From positions 1-14,316 of the forward strand of contig JBOFUP010000014.1 of NCBI GenBank assembly GCA_051652645.1: DNA of 14,316 nt, written 5' to 3'. Made by a program: the position numbers and the translations under genes. Below the pieces are notes generated by a model, which had not been told where the DNA came from, did no database searches, and saw only the letters and a list, made by a program, of their open reading frames with translations. Below, one piece after another: positions 1 to 7,250 of this stretch; the first letter of the stretch is position 1; the number at the start of each line of letters is the position of its first letter. Origin of the DNA: UBA7332 sp051652645 (GTDB lineage Bacteria; Bacteroidota; Bacteroidia; Bacteroidales; UBA7332).

Positions 1-53
1 ACTCGAACGAATGCCTTCTTGCCGGCAAAATTGAATTGGCTAATTGTTTGCAT
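1..53 (-). CDS. pgk: Phosphoglycerate kinase, first 17 codons only (cut by window edge)
   Basis: The minus strand from 53 down to 1 reads ATG and then MQTISQFNFAGKKAFVR, followed by two bases of a Val codon. This matches, as I know the family, the characteristic N-terminus of Bacteroidetes phosphoglycerate kinases (MQTIxxFNFAGKKAFVRVDFNVP). The enzyme is the cytoplasmic glycolytic kinase that transfers phosphate between 1,3-bisphosphoglycerate and ADP. Everything after residue 17 lies outside the window, so domains and intactness cannot be judged. A TAnnTTTG element sits about 60 bases upstream, and the pnp terminator closes the preceding transcript, so pgk is probably transcribed on its own. 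The call rests on a short match but on a distinctive stretch. Confidence 0.82.
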   Translation of the reverse strand, partial: MQTISQFNFAGKKAFVR

Positions 54-111
54 ATAAATTCAGTGTTTAGAATGAATAAGTAAAATGTGACATATAGACA
101 CTTTACACCCA

Positions 112-119
112 CAAAATTA
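112..119 (-). promoter_or_regulatory. Putative pgk promoter, -7 element
   Basis: The minus strand reads TAATTTTG, a full match to the Bacteroidetes -7 consensus TAnnTTTG, about 60 bases upstream of the pgk start. This would give a leader of roughly 50 bases. I see no good TTTG at the -33 position, so the call rests on one element and its placement between the pnp terminator and pgk. Confidence 0.4.
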
Positions 120-157
120 AAACTATTTTTTGGAATAACGTATATGTACATCAACAA

Positions 158-188
158 ATAAAGCCTCCCTTACAAAGGGAGGCTTTAT
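158..188 (-). terminator. Intrinsic terminator of pnp
   Basis: A 14-bp perfect inverted repeat (158-171 with 175-188, loop of 3) has a GC-rich core, GCCTCCC paired with GGGAGGC. It begins 36 bases after the pnp stop. On the minus strand the stem ends in TTTAT and continues TTGTTG, so the U-tract is modest. It separates pnp from pgk, which lies downstream on the same strand. Confidence 0.8.
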
Positions 189-224
189 CAATAATTTGGT
201 CTTTTCTTAACTTAGATTTTAACG

Positions 225-2366
225 TCACTTCTCAGAACGAGGAGGGCGTGGTGTCAACACCTTTCTTGACAGTTTGAATTTACCTGTCTTCTTATCTACA
301 TCCAACAATTTAACTTGTAGTTCGTCTCCCTCTTTCAATCCAGAGTGATCCATTGTTTCTAGACGCTCCCAAGAGATTTCAGAGATATGAAGTAATCCCT
401 CTTTCCCAGGCATGAATTCAACAAATGCACCAAACTCCTTAATTGACTTAACTCTAGAGTCATAGACCTCGCCAATCTCTGGCTGTGCTACAATAGCACG
501 TATTTTAGTTAGAGCCATATTCATTGCTTCGCCATTATTTGCAGAGATCTCACAACGACCCATGCCGTCAACCTCTTCAATAGTAACTACTGCACCAGAC
601 TCCTCCTGAATACCTTGAATAATTTTTCCTCCAGGACCAATAACAGCACCTATCAACTCCTTAGGAATCATCACTACCTCAACGCGTGGAGCGTGTGACT
701 TAACCTCCTCACGAGGAGACTCCATACATTCTGTTATTTTACCTAGGATATGCAAACGACCATCACGAGCTTGATTCAACGCAGTCTCAAGTATCTCGTA
801 TGAAAGACCGTCTACTTTTATGTCCATCTGTGTCGCTGTGATACCATCTTTTGTACCAGTAACTTTGAAGTCCATATCTCCCAAGTGATCTTCATCACCT
901 AATATATCCGAAAGAACAGCAAACTTAGTATTTCCTTTGTCTGTGATCAATCCCATTGCTATACCTGAAACAGGCTTCTGAATTTGAACACCAGCATCCA
1001 TAAGAGCTAACGTTCCTGCACAAACTGTTGCCATAGAAGACGAACCGTTTGACTCAAGAATATCAGAGACCACACGAACAGTGTAAGGACAATTTGCAGG
1101 AATCATAGGTTTCAAAGCACGGAATGCCAAGTTACCATGTCCTACCTCACGACGACCAACACCACGGCTAGGACGAGCCTCACCTGTAGAGAATGGAGGG
1201 AAATTGTAGTGCAACAAGAATCTCTCTTTCGAACGAAGAAGAGCCTCGTCAACAAGTTTCTCATCCATTTTCGAACCCAATGTAACAGAAGTTAGAGATT
1301 GAGTCTCTCCACGTGTAAAGAGAGCAGAACCGTGAGGACCTGGAAGATATCCAGTTTCACACCAGATCTGACGTATCTCTGTTGTCTTACGACCATCAAG
1401 ACGCTTACCTTCATCAAGTATAGAACGACGCATAGCCTCTTTCTCTACATCATGATAGTAGCGTGAAATAAGAGATTTAACCTCAGCGTAAGCCTCTTCG
1501 CCTTTTTCAGACTTATATGACTCTACAAACTCAGCTACTACAGATTCAAATGCAGCACCACGAGCATGCTTATCATTGTTACAAGAAGATGCAACTGCGT
1601 ATGCTTTGTCGTAACATGCATCCCATACAGCTTTACGCACCTCTTCATTATTCTCTTCGTGACAATATGTACGCTTCACTGTTGAGCCAACCATCTCAGC
1701 CAATTCTATTTGAGCTTGACATTGAACTCTAATTGCATCGTGAGCAAATTTCATGGCATTCAAAAGATCTGCCTCTGAAACCTCTTTCATCTCACCCTCA
1801 ACCATCATGATATTGTCCATTGTTGCAGCTACAACAACATCCATATCCGCAGTTGCCAACTCAGCAAAAGTTGGGTTAAGCTTAAACTCCCCATTTATGC
1901 GAGCTACACGAACCTCAGAGATAGGTCCATTAAATGGAATATCCGAAACAGCCAATGCAGCAGAAGCAGCTAAACCTGCCAATGCATCTGGCATATCCTC
2001 TCCATCTGACGAGTAAAGAGTTACATTCACGAATGTATCTGCATGATAGTCATCTGGGAAAAGTGGTCTTAGGGCACGGTCGATCAAACGAGAAACCAAG
2101 ATCTCATAATCCGACGCACGTCCTTCTCTTTTCGTGAATCCACCTGGGAAACGTCCATTTGATGCAAATTTCTCTTTATAATCTACCGATAATGGCATAA
2201 AATCAGTACCTGGCACTGCATCTTTCGCAGTACAAACAGTAGCCAACAACATAGTGTTGTTCATACGAAGCATTACCGAACCGTCAGCTTGTTTTGCAAG
2301 CTTTCCAGTCTCGAGGGTAATGGTCCTGCCATCACCAAGCTCAATCGTCTTTGTAATTGGATTCAT
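225..2366 (-). CDS. pnp: Polyribonucleotide nucleotidyltransferase (PNPase)
   Basis: This cytoplasmic enzyme degrades RNA 3' to 5' by phosphorolysis, releasing nucleoside diphosphates, and can add tails in reverse. The 713-residue protein has the full family layout: first RNase PH domain (about 10-145), all-helical linker (about 150-310), second RNase PH domain (about 325-545) with RREVGHGNLAFRAL at 405-418 and the acidic catalytic segment GDEDHLGDMDFK at 490-501, a KH domain with the GPGG loop at 577-580, and a C-terminal S1 domain (about 632-703) containing KEFGAFVEFMPGKEGLLH. The length is normal for the family and the tail after S1 is only about ten residues. No frameshift is visible. The ATG at 2366 lies about 40 bases below a good promoter. 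It is divergent from queD and ends before a strong hairpin, so it is probably monocistronic. Confidence 0.97.
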   Translation of the reverse strand: MNPITKTIELGDGRTITLETGKLAKQADGSVMLRMNNTMLLATVCTAKDAVPGTDFMPLSVDYKEKFASNGRFPGGFTKREGRASDYEILVSRLIDRALRPLFPDDYHADTFVNVTLYSSDGEDMPDALAGLAASAALAVSDIPFNGPISEVRVARINGEFKLNPTFAELATADMDVVVAATMDNIMMVEGEMKEVSEADLLNAMKFAHDAIRVQCQAQIELAEMVGSTVKRTYCHEENNEEVRKAVWDACYDKAYAVASSCNNDKHARGAAFESVVAEFVESYKSEKGEEAYAEVKSLISRYYHDVEKEAMRRSILDEGKRLDGRKTTEIRQIWCETGYLPGPHGSALFTRGETQSLTSVTLGSKMDEKLVDEALLRSKERFLLHYNFPPFSTGEARPSRGVGRREVGHGNLAFRALKPMIPANCPYTVRVVSDILESNGSSSMATVCAGTLALMDAGVQIQKPVSGIAMGLITDKGNTKFAVLSDILGDEDHLGDMDFKVTGTKDGITATQMDIKVDGLSYEILETALNQARDGRLHILGKITECMESPREEVKSHAPRVEVVMIPKELIGAVIGPGGKIIQGIQEESGAVVTIEEVDGMGRCEISANNGEAMNMALTKIRAIVAQPEIGEVYDSRVKSIKEFGAFVEFMPGKEGLLHISEISWERLETMDHSGLKEGDELQVKLLDVDKKTGKFKLSRKVLTPRPPRSEK

Positions 2367-2412
2367 CTTAAAAATCTCTATATTATATTCTGTATTTACA
2401 CTTCAAATCGCG

Positions 2413-2439
2413 CAAAGATACATTAAATATCTCTTTCAA
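2413..2439 (-). promoter_or_regulatory. Putative pnp promoter
   Basis: On the minus strand TATCTTTG (2420 to 2413) fully matches the Bacteroidetes -7 consensus TAnnTTTG. A TTG (2439 to 2437) lies 16 bases upstream and is a partial match to the -33 element TTTG, with spacing slightly short of usual. The predicted start of transcription near 2406 leaves a leader of about 40 bases before the pnp ATG. Confidence 0.5.
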
Positions 2440-2525
2440 TCACCCTATTAAGCCAACAAATATGGGTACAGCTGTAAATTAGAACTAGTTGCATACAAAG
2501 AGAAAGCTACAATTCTACTTAATAT

Positions 2526-2547
2526 ATCGAGCTTACTCGATTTTTTT
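2526..2547 (+). repeat. Small perfect inverted repeat followed by a T-run, at the queD promoter
   Basis: ATCGAG (2526-2531) and CTCGAT (2536-2541) are perfectly complementary around the loop CTTA, and T-residues continue to 2547. By shape it could be a short intrinsic terminator on the plus strand, but no gene is visible upstream to terminate. It also touches the -33 side of the queD promoter, so an operator is an alternative. The stem is only 6 bp and chance cannot be excluded. Confidence 0.4.
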
Positions 2548-2571
2548 GCACACCTTATTTGTTTATCTTTG
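2545..2571 (+). promoter_or_regulatory. Putative promoter of the queD-queE-pabB-pabC group
   Basis: TATCTTTG (2564-2571) is a full match to the Bacteroidetes -7 element. TTTG (2545-2548) may be the -33 element, but the 15-base gap is shorter than the usual 19 to 21. Transcription would begin near 2578, about 45 bases before the queD ATG. A weak AU-only hairpin (2575-2581 with 2592-2598) would lie at the very 5' end of this transcript. Confidence 0.5.
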
Positions 2572-2622
2572 TACAATAATAGTCTAAGCCTTATTATTAA
2601 TCACATCCAACCAATATTATAT

Positions 2623-3192
2623 ATGATTGTTAGAAAACTATACAAATTCGAGGGGGCGCACATTGTTCGTAACTGCTATACTGATCGCTGCAAATTCAGC
2701 CTTCACGGCCACTCATATAAAGTCGAAGTAATGCTTCATGGCTCCAGCCTTGACAACTCTGGAATGCTACTTGATTTCTCAATCATGAAACTTGTTATTG
2801 GAGACCTTATTGATTCATTTGATCACACATGGTTGTTTTGGGAGAGAGAGAGCGATGAATTTCAATCGTTTGTTAAGAACAACTCTGAGAGATGGATATC
2901 CTTCCCTGCCAATCCTTCGGCAGAAAGCATTGCCGTTGTTCTATTTAAATACATCAATGAACTTATTGCTAAAGTGAACTTAAACAATGGCGAATCGCAA
3001 GATATTAAGGTTCAAGCAGTAAGAGTTCACGAAACAGAAACAGGCTACGCCGAAGCAACTATAGAGGATATCAATCTGGTAGGAGGGTCTATGACATTCT
3101 CACAAGCGATAAAAGATAGTTGGAAGAGAAACCCTCTTGAGATAATAACAAATGGTTTGACTATTGAAAAGCCTCTAATACAAATCAAATAA
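2623..3192 (+). CDS. queD: 6-carboxy-5,6,7,8-tetrahydropterin synthase (QueD/PTPS family)
   Basis: QueD converts 7,8-dihydroneopterin triphosphate to 6-carboxytetrahydropterin, the first dedicated step of queuosine precursor synthesis. The 189-residue protein shows the PTPS zinc ligands H13, H28 and H30 (GAH and LHGHSY), the probable catalytic C23, the D67-H68 pair, and the pterin-anchoring Glu in VHETETGYA (133-141). It is longer than the E. coli enzyme because of an insertion around 70-125 and a C-terminal tail with FSQAIKDSWKR. C23 is five residues before H28, where E. coli QueD has four; the family varies here. I chose the ATG at 2623: the in-frame TTG at 2569 lies inside the promoter -7 element, upstream of the likely transcription start, and the 18 residues it would add resemble nothing in the family. 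queE follows after 8 bases, which supports a role in queuosine rather than biopterin synthesis. Confidence 0.9.
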   Translation: MIVRKLYKFEGAHIVRNCYTDRCKFSLHGHSYKVEVMLHGSSLDNSGMLLDFSIMKLVIGDLIDSFDHTWLFWERESDEFQSFVKNNSERWISFPANPSAESIAVVLFKYINELIAKVNLNNGESQDIKVQAVRVHETETGYAEATIEDINLVGGSMTFSQAIKDSWKRNPLEIITNGLTIEKPLIQIK

Positions 3193-3200
3193 CCCACCAA

Positions 3201-3977
3201 ATGCCACAAACGCTTATAACTCCAGATAGCCTCCCTTTACATAAAACTAAGGAATTAGAGATTAACTCTACTCTACAAGTCTCCGAACTATTCATAAACA
3301 CTCTACAAGGGGAGGGAGCACATATTGGTGTACCAGCATCATTTCTTAGACTTAAAGGTTGTACTCTTAGATGCAATTGGTGCGACACTCTATCTGTTTG
3401 GCAAAAGGGATCAAGGTATGCAATCAAGGAGATACTTGATATGCTTGAGAAATCTGGTGCTATAGATAATCTGAATCGTGGACAACACCTAGTAATAACA
3501 GGCGGAAGTCCTCTACTTCAGGAGAAGGCTATAATAAATCTACTTACGGAGTTTAACAAAAGATTCAACTTCCTACCCTTCACCGAAATGGAGAATGAGG
3601 CAGTATTGATGCCATCAGATGATATAGTAGAACTAATAAATTGCTTTAACAACTCTCCTAAGTTATCAGGCTCTGGTGAAACATTCCAAAGAAGATACAA
3701 ACCGGAAATTATTAAGAAGATGTCAAAAATAGGCTCCTTGAAAGGAAAAGAGAGCTGGTTTAAATTTGTAATCAATAACATTGATGATTGGAAAGAGATA
3801 GAAGAGCTCTATCTACCATTAATCGAACGAAAACAAATAATATTAATGCCTCAAGGCGATTCTCGTCTTGAGCTTGAGAAGAACAGAGTCTCTGTTGCAG
3901 AAATAGCTATGGAACAATGTGTTAGATTTGCTGACAGAGAACATATCATACTATATGATAAAAAAACTTGCGTATAA
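3201..3977 (+). CDS. queE: 7-carboxy-7-deazaguanine synthase (radical SAM)
   Basis: QueE contracts the QueD product to 7-carboxy-7-deazaguanine using a [4Fe-4S] cluster and S-adenosylmethionine. The 258-residue protein carries the family's substrate loop NTLQGEGAHIGVPASFLRL (33-51), then the cluster motif C54-x3-C58-x2-C61 (CTLRCNWCDT), and the SAM-binding GG segment ITGGSPLLQ (99-107). LSGSGE (155-160) fits the later conserved P-K-x-S-G segment. It is somewhat longer than E. coli QueE (223 residues by memory), mainly through about 25 residues before the core and extra residues in the middle. It starts 8 bases after queD, so the two are almost surely co-transcribed. QueC and QueF, needed to complete preQ1, are not in the window. 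Confidence 0.92.
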   Translation: MPQTLITPDSLPLHKTKELEINSTLQVSELFINTLQGEGAHIGVPASFLRLKGCTLRCNWCDTLSVWQKGSRYAIKEILDMLEKSGAIDNLNRGQHLVITGGSPLLQEKAIINLLTEFNKRFNFLPFTEMENEAVLMPSDDIVELINCFNNSPKLSGSGETFQRRYKPEIIKKMSKIGSLKGKESWFKFVINNIDDWKEIEELYLPLIERKQIILMPQGDSRLELEKNRVSVAEIAMEQCVRFADREHIILYDKKTCV

Positions 3978-4035
3978 AAGCATCTACACTCCTTCTACCT
4001 CAAATTAATTTGTAATCATATTCATAAATATATCT

Positions 4036-5025
4036 ATGGTCATCAAAACTATCAATAAACAAGAGACAATAGAGAAGATGAATCTCTATGGCAAAACCTC
4101 TACACCATTCCTATTCATCATAAGCTACGATGGAGAAAGAAATATCATCCTAAAGGATAGTGAGGTAGATACTGGATATATACAATATGAATTTCAGGGA
4201 AAAGGAAATATAACAAAAGAAACAGCAGATGGCAAGAGCATCAAAATAGAGAAATTCCCTATAGAACATGACACTTACCTAGAGAGCTTCAACAAGGTGC
4301 AAGCTGCTCTTAAGAGAGGTGACACCTTCTTGTGTAATTTAACAGCACCAACCAAGATAGAGTGCAATATCTCTACACAGGAGATTTTTCAAAGATCAAA
4401 AGCGAAGTATAAACTTTGGGTCAAGGAGCTTTTTACTCTTTTCTCTCCAGAGATATTTGTAAGGGTGAATGATGGTATTATACGCTCATATCCTATGAAG
4501 GGTACTATTGATGCATCTATTGAGAATGCAAAGGATGCTATCCTCAACAACACAAAAGAGAAAGAAGAGCACGCAACAATTGTTGACCTAATTAGAAATG
4601 ACTTAAGTCAAATAGCACACCCTGTTTGGGTAGAAAATTATAGATATATTGATGAATTAGAGACAACTTCTGGCAGAATACTTCAAGTAAGCTCTGAGGT
4701 TTGTGGCAAGCTCTCAAATAGTTTTTTTAGTAATCTTGGTAGTGAGCTCTTTAAACTCCTTCCTGCTGGATCTATCACTGGAGCTCCAAAGCCAAGTACC
4801 TTAAAGCTAATTGAACAAGCGGAGAATTATGATAGAGGATACTACACTGGTGTTTGTGGATACTTTGATGGCAAAGATATTGATAGTGCTGTTATGATAC
4901 GATTTATCGAAGTTCAGAATGATGGATCTCTAATATTCAAGAGTGGTGGTGGAATAACGGCAAAAAGCAATGCTGAGGAGGAGTACTATGAACTAATACA
5001 AAAAGTATATGTTGCATTTCATTGA
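4036..5025 (+). CDS. pabB: Aminodeoxychorismate synthase component I
   Basis: PabB aminates chorismate to 4-amino-4-deoxychorismate for folate, normally with ammonia from the glutaminase PabA/TrpG. The 329 residues consist mainly of the chorismate-binding domain. Visible motifs are PMKGT (153-157) with the Lys typical of PabB-type enzymes, EEHATIVDLIRNDL (177-190), LLPAGSITGAPKP (241-253), YYTGVCGYFDG (269-279) and GGGITAKSNAEEEY (304-317). It is shorter than E. coli PabB (about 450 residues) because the N-terminal half is reduced, as in other Bacteroidetes copies. Isochorismate synthase or anthranilate synthase are less likely, given the partner gene. No pabA lies here, so the glutaminase must be elsewhere. 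Its last 17 bases overlap pabC. It follows queE by 58 bases with no clear promoter between. Confidence 0.9.
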   Translation: MVIKTINKQETIEKMNLYGKTSTPFLFIISYDGERNIILKDSEVDTGYIQYEFQGKGNITKETADGKSIKIEKFPIEHDTYLESFNKVQAALKRGDTFLCNLTAPTKIECNISTQEIFQRSKAKYKLWVKELFTLFSPEIFVRVNDGIIRSYPMKGTIDASIENAKDAILNNTKEKEEHATIVDLIRNDLSQIAHPVWVENYRYIDELETTSGRILQVSSEVCGKLSNSFFSNLGSELFKLLPAGSITGAPKPSTLKLIEQAENYDRGYYTGVCGYFDGKDIDSAVMIRFIEVQNDGSLIFKSGGGITAKSNAEEEYYELIQKVYVAFH

Positions 5026-5632
5026 AAGCATAAAGATCTGCAATGGTGAGATAAAAAATCTAGCAAAACACCAATCAAGGGTTGAAAGAGCATTTAATGA
5101 GTTACTACCAAATCATAAACCTTTCGACATTGAATCTGTGATATTAAAGAGTATAAAAATACCGCAATATGGACTCTTTAAGTGTCGCATTATTTACGAC
5201 ATACAACCAATATCGATAGAAATAGAACCATATCAGCAACCAAACATTAGAAATATTGGGCTAATAAATATTGCTAAACCTATTGACTATAGACACAAAT
5301 ACCTTAACAGAGATATATTCAACAAGTTGAGATCAGAACACACTCAATTTGACGATATTATCATTGCTGTAAAGGATATATTAACAGACTCCACATTCTG
5401 CAATATTGCACTCTTAGAGAAAGATAGATGGATTACCCCATCTACGCCTTTACTACTAGGAACTAAGCGCCAAGAGCTCCTTGACTGCAACAAAATACAT
5501 AGTGAATTAATTAGAGTTGAGGATCTACACAGATTCAGCAAAATAACACTCTTTAATGCTATGAATGAATTCAATACATTATCAATAGAGATAGGAAAAT
5601 TAGTAATGATTGATCATACATTACAATTATAA
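5009..5632 (+). CDS. pabC: Class IV aminotransferase, probable aminodeoxychorismate lyase
   Basis: This is a PLP-dependent fold-type IV enzyme. From its place it most likely removes pyruvate from 4-amino-4-deoxychorismate to give p-aminobenzoate. The 207-residue protein has HQSRVERAF (21-29) near the N-terminus, the probable PLP lysine K97 in DYRHKYLNRD (93-102), the phosphate-binding-like segment LTDSTFCNIAL (125-135) in place of the usual T-E-x-S-x-x-N, and TPSTPLLLGTKRQELL (143-158) matching the family's T-P-x-x-x-x-x-L-x-G-x-x-R segment. It is about 60 residues shorter than E. coli PabC and diverged, so a branched-chain or D-amino-acid aminotransferase cannot be excluded from sequence alone. 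The 17-base overlap with pabB suggests translational coupling and is the main reason for the PabC call. No clear intrinsic terminator follows. Confidence 0.8.
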   Translation: MLHFIESIKICNGEIKNLAKHQSRVERAFNELLPNHKPFDIESVILKSIKIPQYGLFKCRIIYDIQPISIEIEPYQQPNIRNIGLINIAKPIDYRHKYLNRDIFNKLRSEHTQFDDIIIAVKDILTDSTFCNIALLEKDRWITPSTPLLLGTKRQELLDCNKIHSELIRVEDLHRFSKITLFNAMNEFNTLSIEIGKLVMIDHTLQL

Positions 5633-5683
5633 GGTAGTAATGCATAAAATTGAGAGCATATACCATCAAAAAAGTCTATATTA

Positions 5684-5716
5684 TTTGATTACTAGATTTA
5701 ATTATTTGTATATTTG
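5684..5716 (+). promoter_or_regulatory. Near-consensus Bacteroidetes promoter before tilS
   Basis: TTTG (5684-5687) and TATATTTG (5709-5716) match the -33 and -7 consensus elements and are 21 bases apart, within the usual range. It is the best promoter in the window. Transcription is expected to begin near 5723, about 178 bases before the tilS start codon. Confidence 0.65.
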
Positions 5717-5722
5717 CAGCTT

Positions 5723-5900
5723 CTGAAAGATATTACAGCCCCCTATATTACCTATACAACTTAATAATGTTGATTAGATTGGTCTGCCTTGAATGGTAGA
5801 ACACACTAGTCGCGCGCTGTATGTATCACAATACTCCTCAAAAAGATCAGGTTCAACATTATAAGCTCAAAGTTGTTCTTGACAAATTCAAAGACTAACT
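5723..5900 (+). ncRNA. Structured leader of tilS-rho or candidate small RNA
   Basis: This stretch has no credible ORF but shows nested long-range complementarity. ACAACTT (5756-5762) pairs with AAGTTGT (5870-5876). AATAATGTTG from 5764 to 5772 pairs over 9 bp with 5854-5862. TTGGTCT (5779-5785) pairs with AGATCAG (5844-5850), including two G-U pairs. TTGA (5789-5792) pairs with TCAA (5838-5841). Together they form an interrupted rod of about 120 bases topped by a GC-rich apex near 5811-5817. No T-run terminator is seen between the rod and tilS. It could be a regulatory 5' leader or a 6S-like RNA processed from it. The boundaries and the type are inference, and the pairing was worked out by eye. 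Confidence 0.35.
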
Positions 5901-7229
5901 ATGCTAAACCGAATAACTAAGTATATTGACAATAATAGACTTATTACCTCAAAAAGCAGAGCTATTATTGTTGGCGTTAGCGGTGGTGCAGACTCTATAC
6001 TTCTTTTAGAGCTTCTTCATCTATCTGGATATAATTGCATAGCCGCACACTGCAACTTCAACCTAAGAGATAATGAGTCAAAACGCGACGAATCATTCGT
6101 CATTGATCATTGTCTAAATAGATCCATCCAACTTGAAAAGATAAGTTTCGACACATATAAGTTTGCTAAAGAGAATAAGCTATCTATAGAAATGGCTGCG
6201 AGAGAACTTCGATACAACTATTTCGAGGAACTCAAAAACAAGTATAACGCACAAGCTATTGCAGTCGCTCATCATGCTGATGATCAAGCGGAAACATTAC
6301 TTTTAAACTTAATCAGAGGTAGTGGTCTTCACGGACTAGGTGCGATGAGACCTAAAAACGGTGATATAATACGTCCTATACTTTCATTCACTAGAGATGA
6401 AGTTGAAGAGTACTGCAAGCAACTTAATCTTAAGTTCATTATTGACAGTAGCAACAACGAAACTATTTATAGAAGAAACTTCATCCGGCACGAAATAATC
6501 CCAAAACTCAATAGCATTAATAATGCTGCATCTAATAATATAGCTCGAACAGCACAACTTATTCAAGAAGCTGAAGCTATATATTGCGAGCGTATTGAAG
6601 AGATAAAATCAGATATATGGCAAAAGATTGGAGAAGAGTATCTTGTAGATATTGAGAAGTTAATCAACTACCCTTCAACGACAACCGTTCTATACGAGTT
6701 ATTCTCTCCATATGGATTTAGCAGACTAGACTGTATAAGTATATTTGAAGCACTAAATGCCATATCTGGCAAACAGTTCATTAGTAAAACTCACCGAATA
6801 GTTAAAGACCGCAGGTCTCTAATTCTTTCTCAAATAAGAGATGAAGATAATGATGTTCAAATCTGGATAGAGACACATCAAGCCTACATAGACTCTCCTA
6901 TAAGAATAAATATTGAAAATTACAAAGCTGAGGATAACAGAGAACTATCGAGAGAGAAAACTGTCGCATTACTCGATGCAGATAAAATTCAATTTCCTCT
7001 TCTTCTAAGAAGATGGAAACAAGGAGATCACTTCATACCTCTAGGCATGGAAGGTAAAAAAAAGTTGAGCGACTTCTTCAAAGACTCTAAGTTCACCCTT
7101 TCACAGAAGGAACAGACCTGGGTACTTTGTAGTAATAATAAAATAATTTGGATTGTCGGACATAGAATAGACAATCGATTTAAAGTAACTAAGGAGAGTA
7201 AAAGCATACTCAAATTATCAATAGATTAA
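5901..7229 (+). CDS. tilS: tRNA(Ile)-lysidine synthase
   Basis: TilS uses ATP to attach lysine to C34 of the CAU-anticodon tRNA-Ile, so that it reads AUA instead of AUG; the gene is generally essential. The 442-residue protein has the PP-loop SGGADS (27-32) in the N-terminal ATPase domain, the family motif HADDQAET (125-132), the signature RRNFIRHEIIP (191-201), and a C-terminal TilS domain with RRWKQGDHFIPLGMEGKKK (370-388) followed by LSDFFKDSK. The layout and length match complete TilS enzymes. Many ATA isoleucine codons occur in the neighbouring genes, so a working TilS is expected. It sits behind an unusually long, self-complementary leader and ends 21 bases before rho, so the two genes are probably co-transcribed. 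Confidence 0.95.
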   Translation: MLNRITKYIDNNRLITSKSRAIIVGVSGGADSILLLELLHLSGYNCIAAHCNFNLRDNESKRDESFVIDHCLNRSIQLEKISFDTYKFAKENKLSIEMAARELRYNYFEELKNKYNAQAIAVAHHADDQAETLLLNLIRGSGLHGLGAMRPKNGDIIRPILSFTRDEVEEYCKQLNLKFIIDSSNNETIYRRNFIRHEIIPKLNSINNAASNNIARTAQLIQEAEAIYCERIEEIKSDIWQKIGEEYLVDIEKLINYPSTTTVLYELFSPYGFSRLDCISIFEALNAISGKQFISKTHRIVKDRRSLILSQIRDEDNDVQIWIETHQAYIDSPIRINIENYKAEDNRELSREKTVALLDADKIQFPLLLRRWKQGDHFIPLGMEGKKKLSDFFKDSKFTLSQKEQTWVLCSNNKIIWIVGHRIDNRFKVTKESKSILKLSID

Positions 7230-7250
7230 AAGTAAAGACTATAATATAAA

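Noticed and set aside
2569..2622. N-terminal extension of queD from an in-frame TTG
   Set aside because: The TTG forms the end of the promoter -7 element TATCTTTG, so it would lie upstream of the transcript start, and the added 18 residues are not family-like.
2572..2622. Possible preQ1 riboswitch in front of queD
   Set aside because: The leader is only about 45 bases, AU-rich, and shows neither the C-rich preQ1 core nor a suitable hairpin-pseudoknot arrangement.
5633..5664. Weak hairpin just after pabC (GGTA/TACC and ATGC/GCAT)
   Set aside because: Only two 4-bp blocks with an internal loop, and no T-run follows; not enough to call a terminator.
5783..5866. tRNA-like pieces before tilS: AATGGTAGAAC resembles a D-arm and GGTTCAA resembles a T-loop
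   Set aside because: The flanking bases do not form a D stem or T stem, there is no acceptor stem, and no anticodon arm fits between them, so the resemblance looks fortuitous.
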